This document shows, in pieces, positions 7,707 through 15,503 of a DNA stretch of 27,129 bases (positions are counted from its first letter, which is position 1; the number at the start of each line of letters is the position of its first letter). The notes under the pieces are model-generated. The model saw nothing but the letters and a program-made list of their open reading frames with translations, had not been told where the DNA came from and did no database searches. Where the stretch lies: positions 1 through 27,129 of the forward strand of contig JBEAPR010000076.1 in NCBI GenBank assembly GCA_041164265.1, written 5' to 3'. This DNA comes from CALAZP01 sp041164265 (GTDB taxonomy: Bacteria; Bacteroidota; Bacteroidia; Chitinophagales; Saprospiraceae). The translations under genes and the position numbers were made by a program.

Positions 7707-9094
7707 AAATGACGCTTTATATTTTTCTCTAATTTATACACTTTAAACCGCTTGTCAGTTTTTGATTTATAATTAGAAATAAGATCTTTTTTACTGTTCA
7801 ATATGGTCTTCAATCTAAAATTCAAATCTTCCATGACCTGATTCCTCACTCTAATATTATGGGAGTAATTATGCTCTGGATTTTCCACTATGTCTAAAAT
7901 AATTCCGGAATCGACTTCTTCCTGTTTCAAAAGGAGCTCTAAAATAGCTGATTCCTTATCGGATATTTCAATCCTTTTGCCACCGTATATTACAGCTTCA
8001 CCTTCTACTTTAAGAACATCAGGTAGATGAAAGTTTTGATTTTTATTTCTTCTCTTTATGAAACCGAATATTGGAATCAACAAAAAAATCCAAAGTAAGT
8101 GAATCAAAGGATTAAGAGTTTTTTTAAATAAAGGCACCTCTTTAATGGTTTCTCCAAAAAAAGCGGTCTTCTTAACTTTTTCTATAATAAGATAAGGTGG
8201 CTTGCGCTTAAATATGATAAAATCATCACCCAGACTAATCAAAGCAGGCATAACAGTTCTCGCTAAACTAAAGCTTACTGAATTTCCTCTGAAATAGGAG
8301 ATCTTATTTTGTTTAAAATCAATAATTTTTTTTTCAGTTTCTAAAAAAAGAATTTGATCCCCATCATAAGCTTTAAGGTCAGTTAAATCAGTTTCTGAAT
8401 ATTCTATATCCACAGAAAATTCTTTCCATTCCAAATTATCAAAATTGAACCGGTATATTTTATTGATTAAATATGGCTTTTCTACTAAATCATAAATAAA
8501 CCCTATTCCATAAATGAAATAAGCATAAGGGCCTTCTTGGTAAACCAAACTGGAAATAGTACCCGGGGGATTTTCTTCTGATTCGGATGCAAAAATCGCT
8601 TCCCACTCTTTGGATTCCCAATCATAATAAGAAATAAAATCTCGAGTGGACCACAATCCATAACCACCAAATCGATATATGGTATCTCCACGGTTAAATA
8701 TAGTAGAAGAGACCCACATTTTATGGTTAAAAGATTGATCAATTCTTTTTAGCGTCCTTTTCCCATCAAAATGTAACACCAGCCCCCCTTGTTGGTGGAC
8801 AAAAAAGACTCCTTTAGGGAGCACCAGTGGATAATAGTCATTTACTTTTCCAATATTTTCCCCTTGGTAAATTAATTTCCGATTATCTATATTTTTTAAA
8901 TTTTCCGCATCAAATATTCTGAGAGAATCATCTTGAAAAACAAAAATAGAGTCCCCCAGAGCCATTACTTTAGTCAATTGATCAGGGAGCACAAATGAAT
9001 GCTGAGAAAAAAGGGATTTTGAAAATAAAAGGTAAATGAACAAAAAATAAAATCTTTTCAATTCCAAATTTTTTCTGAAAAAAAATACTATCAA
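7703..9094 (-). CDS. Membrane-spanning propeller / winged-helix-like protein, putative one-component regulator
   Basis: Seen: the open frame gives up to 463 aa, but the first possible start (9094) is TTG, not ATG. A TTG at 9059-9061 would begin MKRFYFLFIYLLF and end in LFSQ, a much better signal peptide, giving 452 aa; I prefer it. Numbering follows the long form. Residues about 31-320 form many short beta-strands with a kelch-like unit (YRFGGYGLW...YYDWESKEWEAI, 140-167). A single membrane helix lies at about 328-346 and is followed by KRRNK, so the C-terminus should be cytoplasmic. Residues 361-455 resemble an OmpR-type winged helix: EISDKESAILELLLK (376-390), a helix rich in R/N (413-431), then a basic hairpin ending KRFKVYKLE. 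Inference: an envelope sensor joined directly to a DNA-binding domain. Context: coupled by ATGA overlap to the Pmp3-like gene and then GH16. The DNA-binding call is moderate; I do not recognise a named family. Confidence 0.6.
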   Translation of the reverse strand: MIVFFFRKNLELKRFYFLFIYLLFSKSLFSQHSFVLPDQLTKVMALGDSIFVFQDDSLRIFDAENLKNIDNRKLIYQGENIGKVNDYYPLVLPKGVFFVHQQGGLVLHFDGKRTLKRIDQSFNHKMWVSSTIFNRGDTIYRFGGYGLWSTRDFISYYDWESKEWEAIFASESEENPPGTISSLVYQEGPYAYFIYGIGFIYDLVEKPYLINKIYRFNFDNLEWKEFSVDIEYSETDLTDLKAYDGDQILFLETEKKIIDFKQNKISYFRGNSVSFSLARTVMPALISLGDDFIIFKRKPPYLIIEKVKKTAFFGETIKEVPLFKKTLNPLIHLLWIFLLIPIFGFIKRRNKNQNFHLPDVLKVEGEAVIYGGKRIEISDKESAILELLLKQEEVDSGIILDIVENPEHNYSHNIRVRNQVMEDLNFRLKTILNSKKDLISNYKSKTDKRFKVYKLEKNIKRHL

Positions 9095-9202
9095 TATAAT
9101 ATCAGTATTCCCAATTCAAAAAAATGTCTATCATTGAAAAGTAACAGGTAACAGCAGAGGGAGAATGCAACCTGTAAGTTTAGACTATTTTATTTTGAAC
9201 TG

Positions 9203-9229
9203 GGAATCCAATTTTTGGATTCCTTTTTT
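9203..9229 (+). terminator. Strong hairpin with T-tract, intrinsic-terminator-like
   Basis: Seen: arms GGAATCCAA (9203-9211) and TTGGATTCC (9215-9223) are perfectly complementary over 9 bp with a 3-nt loop, followed at once by TTTTTT (9224-9229). It has terminator shape on the plus strand. The flanking genes are both on the minus strand, and for them the hairpin begins 4 bp after the TAA of the CxxCH protein gene with A's before it and no T-tract after it. It may still stop or stabilise the 3' end of the sulfatase-operon transcript, or it may end a plus-strand transcript not otherwise visible. Confidence 0.6.
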
Positions 9230-10049
9230 ATTCCACTAGGAATAGTTGTGAAGATACAAAACTATTGTTGTAAATGGTTAGGACATAACTTCCTTTAATC
9301 AATTTATAGAGCGCTATTTCATACGATGTCAAATGCCCCTTAGCCAACTCTTTTCCACTAAGGTCATAGATGGCATAATCAAATTTTTGATTCGTTAAAA
9401 AAGAATTTAATTCCACTTTTAAAAAATCAATCGCTGGATTATTTACAATTCTAAATACCCCATTCTCTTTAATCCCAGGTTTTAAGCTGCTTACCAAAGA
9501 AGATGGGGACAATAAATGGGGTGTTCTTAACCAAACCACTTCATCTCCTGAAGTATTGGCATTATCGTTGGTAACTATTCCAGCTGCATAAAAAGCAATT
9601 TTTTCTGAGACGTCCTCAGGCGCTTGCCATCCAATATACCATACACTATCATCTAAGGGGCGGGTGTGTTCGACGTAGGTGTATTGATCATTGTATAAAT
9701 TTAATTTTCGAATATATTCTGGAACTTCTGTGAAGGTACCTGCATTGACCAAAGACTCTTCTGTCAAAGCCACCAATTGAAAACCATATTGTCTACCCTC
9801 CCCATTATGATCAAACAAAACTTTAATAAGGTATTCCTCATTGGCTTCAAATTGGTCCACCACTGTAGAGTCTTTCCATATCGAAATAGATAAATCAGCA
9901 TCAAAATTTCCCCCAAAATGGCAATTTGAACAAGTACTATTTATTGCAATAGGCGATCCCGTTCTATCCCTTCTTTGCACTGTTCCCGGACCATTGCTGT
10001 TACCCAAACAGAATAAGAAGAATAAAATACCACATCCTATGTATTTCAT
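9228..10049 (-). CDS. T9SS-secreted 'choice-of-anchor V'/Reeler-like protein with CxxCH
   Basis: Seen: 273 aa with a signal peptide (about 1-18). Shortly after it comes C40-S-N-C43-H44 in the setting TGSPIAINSTCSNCHFGG, as in the Bacteroidota 'choice-of-anchor V' domain (related to Reeler). A beta-rich domain runs to about 195. The last 70 or so residues (from about 203, NNPAIDFLKV) fit a type-A T9SS sorting domain: YDLSGKEL, then LIKGSYVLTIYN, ending QLFLVE. Known: in these proteins CxxCH may bind haem c or just be a Cys-His structural motif; the family is mostly uncharacterised. Inference: secreted or surface-bound through T9SS. Context: begins 2 bp after the stop of the first-listed sulfatase, so it is very likely the last gene of the sulfatase operon. 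Its part there is unknown. Confidence 0.82.
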   Translation of the reverse strand: MKYIGCGILFFLFCLGNSNGPGTVQRRDRTGSPIAINSTCSNCHFGGNFDADLSISIWKDSTVVDQFEANEEYLIKVLFDHNGEGRQYGFQLVALTEESLVNAGTFTEVPEYIRKLNLYNDQYTYVEHTRPLDDSVWYIGWQAPEDVSEKIAFYAAGIVTNDNANTSGDEVVWLRTPHLLSPSSLVSSLKPGIKENGVFRIVNNPAIDFLKVELNSFLTNQKFDYAIYDLSGKELAKGHLTSYEIALYKLIKGSYVLTIYNNSFVSSQLFLVE

Positions 10050-10051
10050 TA

Positions 10052-11683
10052 CTATTTTTTTAATCGCTCACGCCATCCATTTTTTTCATATATATCAATA
10101 TAGTGTTGATCTAATTGAGGACCATCTTTATATTTAACTCGCATTTCAGCCAAATCCTTGGTAAGCTTTTCTACCACTTCAGCATAACGGGGGTCCTCAT
10201 ACACATTGTTTAACTCCTGAGGATCCTTTTTTCGGTCATACAGCTCCCACTCATCTACGTCATCGTAAAAGTGAGCCAATTTATATTCCATAGTAACAAT
10301 TCCATAATGGCGCTTGACCATGTGAACAGCAGGATATTCATAATAGTGGTAATATACCGCCTCCCTAGTCCACAATTGTTCATTTCCTTTAAGTAGGGGT
10401 ACCAAACTTTCCCCTTGCATGTCTTCAGGTGCTGTGATTCCTGCTGCTTCCAAAAAAGTCTGAGCAAAATCTAAATTTTGCACCATCTGTTCATTGGTCG
10501 TTCCCGGTTGAATTACATGAGGCCATCTGATTAATAAAGGGGTTTTGAACGATTCATCATAAATAAAACGCTTGTCGTACCAACCGTGCTCACCCAAATA
10601 AAAACCTTGATCTGAAGTATATACCACAATCGTATTTTCCGTCAGGCCAGACTCATCCAAGTAATCTAAGACCCTGCCCACATTATCATCAACTGAAGAA
10701 ATACTACCGAGGTAATCTTGCATATATCTCTGATATTTCCACTTCATTTTTTCCTCTTCATTCATACTGGGCCAGTTGGCTTTAAACCAAGTGTTAATAG
10801 AATCAATAATAGGCTTATATAAAGCATCTTGCTCTGGTGTCACTCGATTATAGGAGCCGTAGAAACCATTTTTAAAAGAGTTGGGAATTATTGGTAACAC
10901 CTCTCCCATTTCCTCCAACGTCTCCGGTCTAATTTTACTATCATGACCATATTGCTGGTGCCTTAAGATATTCATTTCAGCAGTCTTGGCCGCTGTTCCC
11001 CTATTGGCATAGTCATCAAATAAAGTAGGAGGTTCTGGAAAAGTTTTTTTGGTAAACTCAGCAAATTTATCCGGACGAGGCCACCAAGGTCTATGAGGCG
11101 CCTTGTGCAAATACATCATTAAAAAAGGCTTGGTTTCATCTCTTTTCTCCTGAAGCCAATTTAAAGTTAAATCTGTAATAATATCGGTAGCATATCCATT
11201 GATGATGGTATCCCCTTCAGGAGTAATAAACTTGGGATTGATATAATTGCCTTGACCGGGAAGAATCATAAAATCGTCTACCCCTTTAGGATTGTTTCCA
11301 AAATGCAATTTTCCAAACATAGCCGTTTGATACCCCGCTTCCTGGAATAATTGTGGAAAAGTGACATTATTGGTATCAAATGCCATCATATTATCAATTT
11401 TACCATGTATATGAGTGTGTTTTCCAGTTAGTATAGTGGCACGAGAAGGTGCACATATGGAATTCGTTACACAAGCATTGGTAAACAACAAACCCTCCTT
11501 CGCAATTCGATCAATATTGGGAGTTTGAATCAAATGATCACTATAAGCACTAATTGCTTGATAGGCGTGGTCATCTGACATAATAAATAAGATATTAGGC
11601 CGCTCTTTAGCTGCCTCATCAGCAATTTTGCCGCAGGCAGTTAAAGCCAACAAATAAACAAAACCAATTTTTTTATGATACAT
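10052..11683 (-). CDS. S1 sulfatase, lipoprotein (GlcNAc-6-sulfatase-like)
   Basis: Seen: 543 aa. Lipobox LTAC ends at Cys17. Metal-site SDDHA (36-40), then the formylglycine signature C77-A-P-S-R81 followed by ATILTGK. Further family points are GKLHFG (124-129), ILPGQGNYINP (140-150), HKAPHRPW (193-200), YTSDQGFYLGEHGWYDKR and RWP. Known: C77 must be oxidised to formylglycine by an anaerobic sulfatase-maturating enzyme. The ILPGQG..NP and HKAPHRPW elements resemble proteins annotated as N-acetylglucosamine-6-sulfatase/mucin-desulfating (SulfAtlas S1_11), so a 6-O-sulfated amino sugar is a reasonable but unproven substrate. Context: third of three consecutive sulfatase genes, 3 bp after the previous one and 2 bp before the T9SS gene, so translation is probably coupled. 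Envelope location follows from the lipobox. Confidence 0.92.
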   Translation of the reverse strand: MYHKKIGFVYLLALTACGKIADEAAKERPNILFIMSDDHAYQAISAYSDHLIQTPNIDRIAKEGLLFTNACVTNSICAPSRATILTGKHTHIHGKIDNMMAFDTNNVTFPQLFQEAGYQTAMFGKLHFGNNPKGVDDFMILPGQGNYINPKFITPEGDTIINGYATDIITDLTLNWLQEKRDETKPFLMMYLHKAPHRPWWPRPDKFAEFTKKTFPEPPTLFDDYANRGTAAKTAEMNILRHQQYGHDSKIRPETLEEMGEVLPIIPNSFKNGFYGSYNRVTPEQDALYKPIIDSINTWFKANWPSMNEEEKMKWKYQRYMQDYLGSISSVDDNVGRVLDYLDESGLTENTIVVYTSDQGFYLGEHGWYDKRFIYDESFKTPLLIRWPHVIQPGTTNEQMVQNLDFAQTFLEAAGITAPEDMQGESLVPLLKGNEQLWTREAVYYHYYEYPAVHMVKRHYGIVTMEYKLAHFYDDVDEWELYDRKKDPQELNNVYEDPRYAEVVEKLTKDLAEMRVKYKDGPQLDQHYIDIYEKNGWRERLKK

Positions 11684-11686
11684 AAT

Positions 11687-13417
11687 CTATAATTTTATTC
11701 TTTTGAACTCCAACATAGCTAATTCTATTCCGCCGGGCACCCAACCGTCCTCTGCTGTAATTACAATTGGCATATCACCCACCTCCAAATCAACGACCCC
11801 AATGGGCCATCTTTTAAAGTCTTTAACGTAAGATTCTATTCTTGGGGTGCGATCAGATTCTCTGCCATAAGCTGGTGGATCATGAACTTCGGATAATGTC
11901 ACCGATATAGTTTGCCCACCCATTTGAACCTTTAATCGACTATTTTGGGCTTCTTCTTTACATGTATAATGAAGTAATAATTCATATTTACCCTTTTCTA
12001 AAACCTCAGAGTTCCACTTAATACTATCCAATGTAGAAGTCCAATTAGTGATATAACTTGAGTTGGGATATGGATTACTCCGAGTGAGATTGCCCATTAA
12101 AATAGCATCTCTTGCAGGGAAGAAGGTATTTTGAGTCCCTACGGGAAAAGGTCTATGATCTTGGTTTTTCGAGGGCCATTCAACCGTATTAACTATAGAA
12201 TCTCGGAATTCCACTATTTTTTGAAATAGGATATTATTGCTGCCAATTTCTAGAGGATAACGCTGCCCCCTATCTTGAGAAATATGGTAAATAGAACCAT
12301 CATTACTTAATCGGTAATCACCGCTTCGAATACCCACTCTTCCATTCCAATGTTGTATTAACATCCTACTGTCCAATTCTTGGGAAGCATTCAACAAATC
12401 TTTACCGTCCAATGGATATTCAGTTTTTGGTTCTAGTCCAGCTAATTGAGCCAAGGTTGGAAATAGATCAATAGCAGCTCCATTAACAGATAATACCTGA
12501 TGTTTTAAATGATTTTTCCATTGGATAAAAAAAGGAGAGCGGGTTCCACCTTCTTCAGTACTTCCCTTAATCCCTTTCATTCCTCCGTTGTATCGATATC
12601 CATTAGGACCATTATCAGTCATATATACCACAATGGTATTTTCTTTCAGTTGTTTGTCTTTAAGTAACTGCATGATTCGCCCCACATTATCATCTAGGTT
12701 TTTTACCATTGCTAATGCAGCCTTAGTATGAAGAGTATCCTGAGTTTCCTCCATTTGCTTCATTGAATCTACTGCTAAACCTTCCCAGTATTGATCTGGA
12801 ACCTGCATCGGACTGTGAGGAGTATTAAAAGCCAACCAGATAAAAAAAGGCTTTTCACCTTGTTTGTCGATAAACTCCATAGTTTGATTCGTAAGAATAT
12901 CTGATACATATCCCTCCTCCCGAGTTAGCACCCCATTGTGTTCCAAAAGAGGATTGAAATAATGCCCCCAATGTCCCGAACAAAAACCAAAAAATTCCTC
13001 AAATCCTCGCTGATTTGGATGATAAGGACCTTGGGAACCCGAGTGCCATTTACCAAATAAAGCAGTAGCGTAACCAGCTTCTTGAAAGGTTTCAGCTATG
13101 GTAGATTCACCTAAATTTAAACGTTCGCCTCCTGCAGATGTTCCGTAAATTCCAGACCGAAAATGATACCTGCCGGTAAGGACCTCTGCTCGAGTAGGGG
13201 AACAAACAGGGCTTACGTAAAAATTATCAAATACCAGACCTTCTTTTGCGATTTCATCAATATTCGGAGTGGCAATAGTTAGATTCCCATTATAACTCAA
13301 ATCCCCCCAGCCTTGATCGTCTGCCATAATGATTAGAACTGAAGGTGGGTTTACCTGATCAAGAGAACAAGAAACCAATACTAAAAGACCCCAGAAGTAA
13401 AGTAATTTTTTCATCAT
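11687..13417 (-). CDS. S1 sulfatase with C-terminal beta-sandwich-like extension, lipoprotein
   Basis: Seen: 576 aa. Lipobox LVSC ends at Cys17. Metal-site MADDQGWGD (31-39). Signature C72-S-P-T-R76 followed by AEVLTGRYHFRSG. GKWHSG (122-127), NTPHSPM, and TDNGPNG with KGSTEEGGTRSPFF complete the arylsulfatase-A-type core. After the core (about 430 on) comes an extra region of about 145 residues with DGW.PGGIELAM near the end; its beta-strand pattern suggests a jelly-roll, carbohydrate-binding-like module, though I do not recognise a family. Start: the first of two ATGs follows directly after the stop of the upstream sulfatase (TAA then ATG, no gap), and M2 is equally possible. Substrate unknown. 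Needs formylglycine formation at C72 like its neighbours. Confidence 0.92.
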   Translation of the reverse strand: MMKKLLYFWGLLVLVSCSLDQVNPPSVLIIMADDQGWGDLSYNGNLTIATPNIDEIAKEGLVFDNFYVSPVCSPTRAEVLTGRYHFRSGIYGTSAGGERLNLGESTIAETFQEAGYATALFGKWHSGSQGPYHPNQRGFEEFFGFCSGHWGHYFNPLLEHNGVLTREEGYVSDILTNQTMEFIDKQGEKPFFIWLAFNTPHSPMQVPDQYWEGLAVDSMKQMEETQDTLHTKAALAMVKNLDDNVGRIMQLLKDKQLKENTIVVYMTDNGPNGYRYNGGMKGIKGSTEEGGTRSPFFIQWKNHLKHQVLSVNGAAIDLFPTLAQLAGLEPKTEYPLDGKDLLNASQELDSRMLIQHWNGRVGIRSGDYRLSNDGSIYHISQDRGQRYPLEIGSNNILFQKIVEFRDSIVNTVEWPSKNQDHRPFPVGTQNTFFPARDAILMGNLTRSNPYPNSSYITNWTSTLDSIKWNSEVLEKGKYELLLHYTCKEEAQNSRLKVQMGGQTISVTLSEVHDPPAYGRESDRTPRIESYVKDFKRWPIGVVDLEVGDMPIVITAEDGWVPGGIELAMLEFKRIKL

Positions 13418-15034
13418 TTAATTAGCATATACAGGGCTGTCCTCAAAGCCAATTCTAACCGCTTTAGCTTCAATAGATTCTTTGATAGATAAAGGGCTTG
13501 TATAGATTCTCCAGGCAGTTTCATGAGGATGCTTCCAAATAATAGTAGCATCTTTAACGGCGTGCATAAAGTGAAGGCCATCTCCCTCTAATTCAACGAT
13601 TAAGGGTTCCAAAACAGGTTGTTTCCCATCGTTCAACCAAGATTCCATTAATTCCTTTTCATCAATTTCTCCGAGGTCTTTGGTTTCTATAATCCAATCA
13701 TTCACCACTTTCCGCAAAAATTCCAAAGTGTCCCGATAGGTCCTATCGCCAGCTAGATTGTTTAATTCGTAGGGATCATTTTCAATATCATATAATTCCT
13801 CAGCTGGTTTTGGAGTCTTGAACCATCTGGCCACTGATTCTTCTAATTGGCCTTCTTTGAACAACTGCATTAAATTGCGCATCATCGGCATTTGCTCCCT
13901 GTACACTACTGGTAAAGCATTGGAGATCCTTCGGTTGTAATTTCTTATATACTTAAAATTTTTGTGACGAACTGCCCTTAAACGATCTACTTGTCCATCA
14001 AACCGATCTGAAGTTGCGAATACAAATTCAGGGGCTTCAGTGGGAGTTTGATCTCCTAAAAAGGCCCTTCCTTGAATGTATTCAGGTATGGAAATACCAG
14101 CAATTGAAAGCATAGTGGGTGCTAAATCAATAAAGCTAATTAACCGATCAGAACGAGTTGAAGCCTCAGCTCTTCCAGGTAGTTTTACTATAAAAGGTAC
14201 TTTTAGACCAGTCTCATACAAGGCTCTTTTGTATCGGGGAAAAGGGCCCCCATGATCTCCATAAAAAAAGATATAGGAATCCTCGTACAATCCATCTTCT
14301 TTCAATTGGTCAATGATAGCACCAATCTGCTGATCCATTCGGATAATGTTAGAATAATTTACCGCTAAATCCTTTCTAATCGTATCGTTATCTGGGAAAA
14401 CCGGTGGAACAGAAACCGATTCAGGAGTTACCAACAACTCATTATCCCCCTGTGCCCAAACCTGAGATTCATGGGTAATTCCAAAATTAAATACAGCAAA
14501 AAAAGGAGCGCCTTCAGGGCGATTTCGCCAGGTAGCCTCCCTGCTACTTTCATCCCAAGCTGAAGACAAAGTTTTGAAATTATAATCTTCTTTAGCATTA
14601 TTGGTACAGTAATATCCTGCAGCTCTAAGGTACTCGGTAAACATCCGGACTTGGCTAGGTACAATAGGAGAATAACTAGATATATTAGCATCAGGCTGAT
14701 TAGCTGGATTATATGCATTAAAAGTCCTCATATTATGTGTACCTAAGGAAGAAGGATACATCCCTGTTATAATGGCGCTTCGGGCAGGAGCGCAAACTGG
14801 AACCGGAGCATAGGCGTTTTCGTACACCACTCCATGTAGGGCTAGAGAATCCAAATATGGGGTATTGGCAGTAGGATTCCCATACATACTGTAAAATTCA
14901 GGTGACTGATCCTCCGCTACAAGCCATATTATATTTGGAAGCTGGTTCTCCTTTTCCCGAAGGGTATCCTCAGGGGAACATCCCATCCAAATATTCAGAA
15001 AAATTACCAACAGAAAGAGATAAGCGTTTCTCAT
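13418..15034 (-). CDS. S1 sulfatase (sulfamidase-like), first gene of operon
   Basis: Seen: 538 aa from the ATG at 15034. The frame stays open up to an ATG at 15109 (563 aa), but that adds 25 residues with no signal character and would leave 13 bp to the divergent gene. The 15034 start gives MRNAYLFLLVIFLNIWMGC, a lipoprotein signal with Cys19. Signature C81-A-P-A-R85 followed by SAIITGMYPSSLGTHNMR. Metal-site AEDQSP (40-45), NFGITHES, and FYGDHGGPFPRYKRALYETG. Known: the CAPAR...GTHnMR form is seen in proteins annotated as heparan N-sulfatase/sulfamidase; substrate assignment is tentative. It is followed with no gap by the second sulfatase. The three genes differ clearly in sequence, so they probably attack different sulfate positions of one glycan rather than being recent copies. 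Confidence 0.88.
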   Translation of the reverse strand: MRNAYLFLLVIFLNIWMGCSPEDTLREKENQLPNIIWLVAEDQSPEFYSMYGNPTANTPYLDSLALHGVVYENAYAPVPVCAPARSAIITGMYPSSLGTHNMRTFNAYNPANQPDANISSYSPIVPSQVRMFTEYLRAAGYYCTNNAKEDYNFKTLSSAWDESSREATWRNRPEGAPFFAVFNFGITHESQVWAQGDNELLVTPESVSVPPVFPDNDTIRKDLAVNYSNIIRMDQQIGAIIDQLKEDGLYEDSYIFFYGDHGGPFPRYKRALYETGLKVPFIVKLPGRAEASTRSDRLISFIDLAPTMLSIAGISIPEYIQGRAFLGDQTPTEAPEFVFATSDRFDGQVDRLRAVRHKNFKYIRNYNRRISNALPVVYREQMPMMRNLMQLFKEGQLEESVARWFKTPKPAEELYDIENDPYELNNLAGDRTYRDTLEFLRKVVNDWIIETKDLGEIDEKELMESWLNDGKQPVLEPLIVELEGDGLHFMHAVKDATIIWKHPHETAWRIYTSPLSIKESIEAKAVRIGFEDSPVYAN

Positions 15035-15122
15035 TAAGTTTTTATTAAAAGTGCACAGTAAAGTAAATTTACAAAAAATATGATGTCCCATTATAGTAAC
15101 TTGGTCCATTCAAAACCCTGAC
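15035..15122. promoter_or_regulatory. Divergent promoter region, sulfatase operon / SemiSWEET
   Basis: Seen: 88 bp between the preferred sulfatase start and the SemiSWEET ATG. It must hold both promoters. It contains a perfect 10-bp palindrome GTAAATTTAC (15063-15072), overlapping a plus-strand TTTACA (15068-15073) that lies 18 bp from TATAGT (15092-15097), a possible sigma70-like pair for the SemiSWEET gene. I did not find a good match to the Bacteroidota TTTG / TAnnTTTG pattern, so the exact promoter is uncertain. The palindrome is a candidate operator. Confidence 0.35.
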
Positions 15123-15422
15123 ATGGAAATTTTAAAACTCATTCCGGACGTAGCGTATGAAACAATAGGAATTATAGCTGGTCTTATTGGTTGCTCTGTC
15201 ATTGGCATTCAGGTAATTACGGAATACAAACAGCACCATAGATCGAGTCTTTCGTACGCCTTTTTATTCGGCTGGCTAGGTATTTATATGTTTTGGGCCA
15301 TATACGGAATTCGTTACGAAGCACTGGCCTTATTCATACCCAATACGATTGCTTCCATTTTGCAGGTAGCGATGATTGTAGTCATCCTTCAAAAAAATAA
15401 AAAATACCCTCCTCAAGAATAG
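15123..15422 (+). CDS. SemiSWEET/PQ-loop-like small sugar transporter
   Basis: Seen: 99 aa with three hydrophobic helices (about 13-33, 43-62, 68-90). The fold cues are RSSLSYAFLFGWLGIYMFWAIYGIRYE (40-66), including the W..YGIR segment, and IPNTIASILQ in helix three with the conserved Asn. Known: SemiSWEETs are three-helix half-transporters that dimerise to move glucose or sucrose by facilitated diffusion. Odd: the helix-one PQ motif is not present; the equivalent place reads GIQVITEYK (28-36), so it keeps Gln but not Pro. This could be a divergent member with altered mechanism or a relative with another substrate. Context: divergent from the sulfatase operon; a penicillin-acylase gene follows 86 bp later. 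Confidence 0.72.
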   Translation: MEILKLIPDVAYETIGIIAGLIGCSVIGIQVITEYKQHHRSSLSYAFLFGWLGIYMFWAIYGIRYEALALFIPNTIASILQVAMIVVILQKNKKYPPQE

Positions 15423-15488
15423 GACTCTTCCCGGTCTAACTAGAATAGGAAAAATGCCCACTCAAGAGTTAAAAATAGTTTGCTATAT

Positions 15489-15503
15489 TTAGGTAAAACC
15501 TAA
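15489..15503 (+). promoter_or_regulatory. Short inverted repeat just before the acylase start
   Basis: Seen: TTAGGT (15489-15494), AAA, ACCTAA (15498-15503), perfect 6-bp arms, 5 bp before the acylase ATG. Either an operator or a 5'-leader hairpin next to the start codon. No T-tract follows, so it is not a terminator. Confidence 0.3.

Noticed and set aside
9906..9935. CxxCH in the T9SS protein as a definite cytochrome c site
   Set aside because: The choice-of-anchor V/Reeler-like family carries this motif regularly, and no haem ligand or electron-transfer neighbour is seen; left as an open question.
15454..15492. A 12-residue plus-strand leader ORF (MPTQELKIVCYI) before the acylase gene
   Set aside because: Too short to judge; no run of regulatory codons and no alternative hairpins of an attenuator around it.
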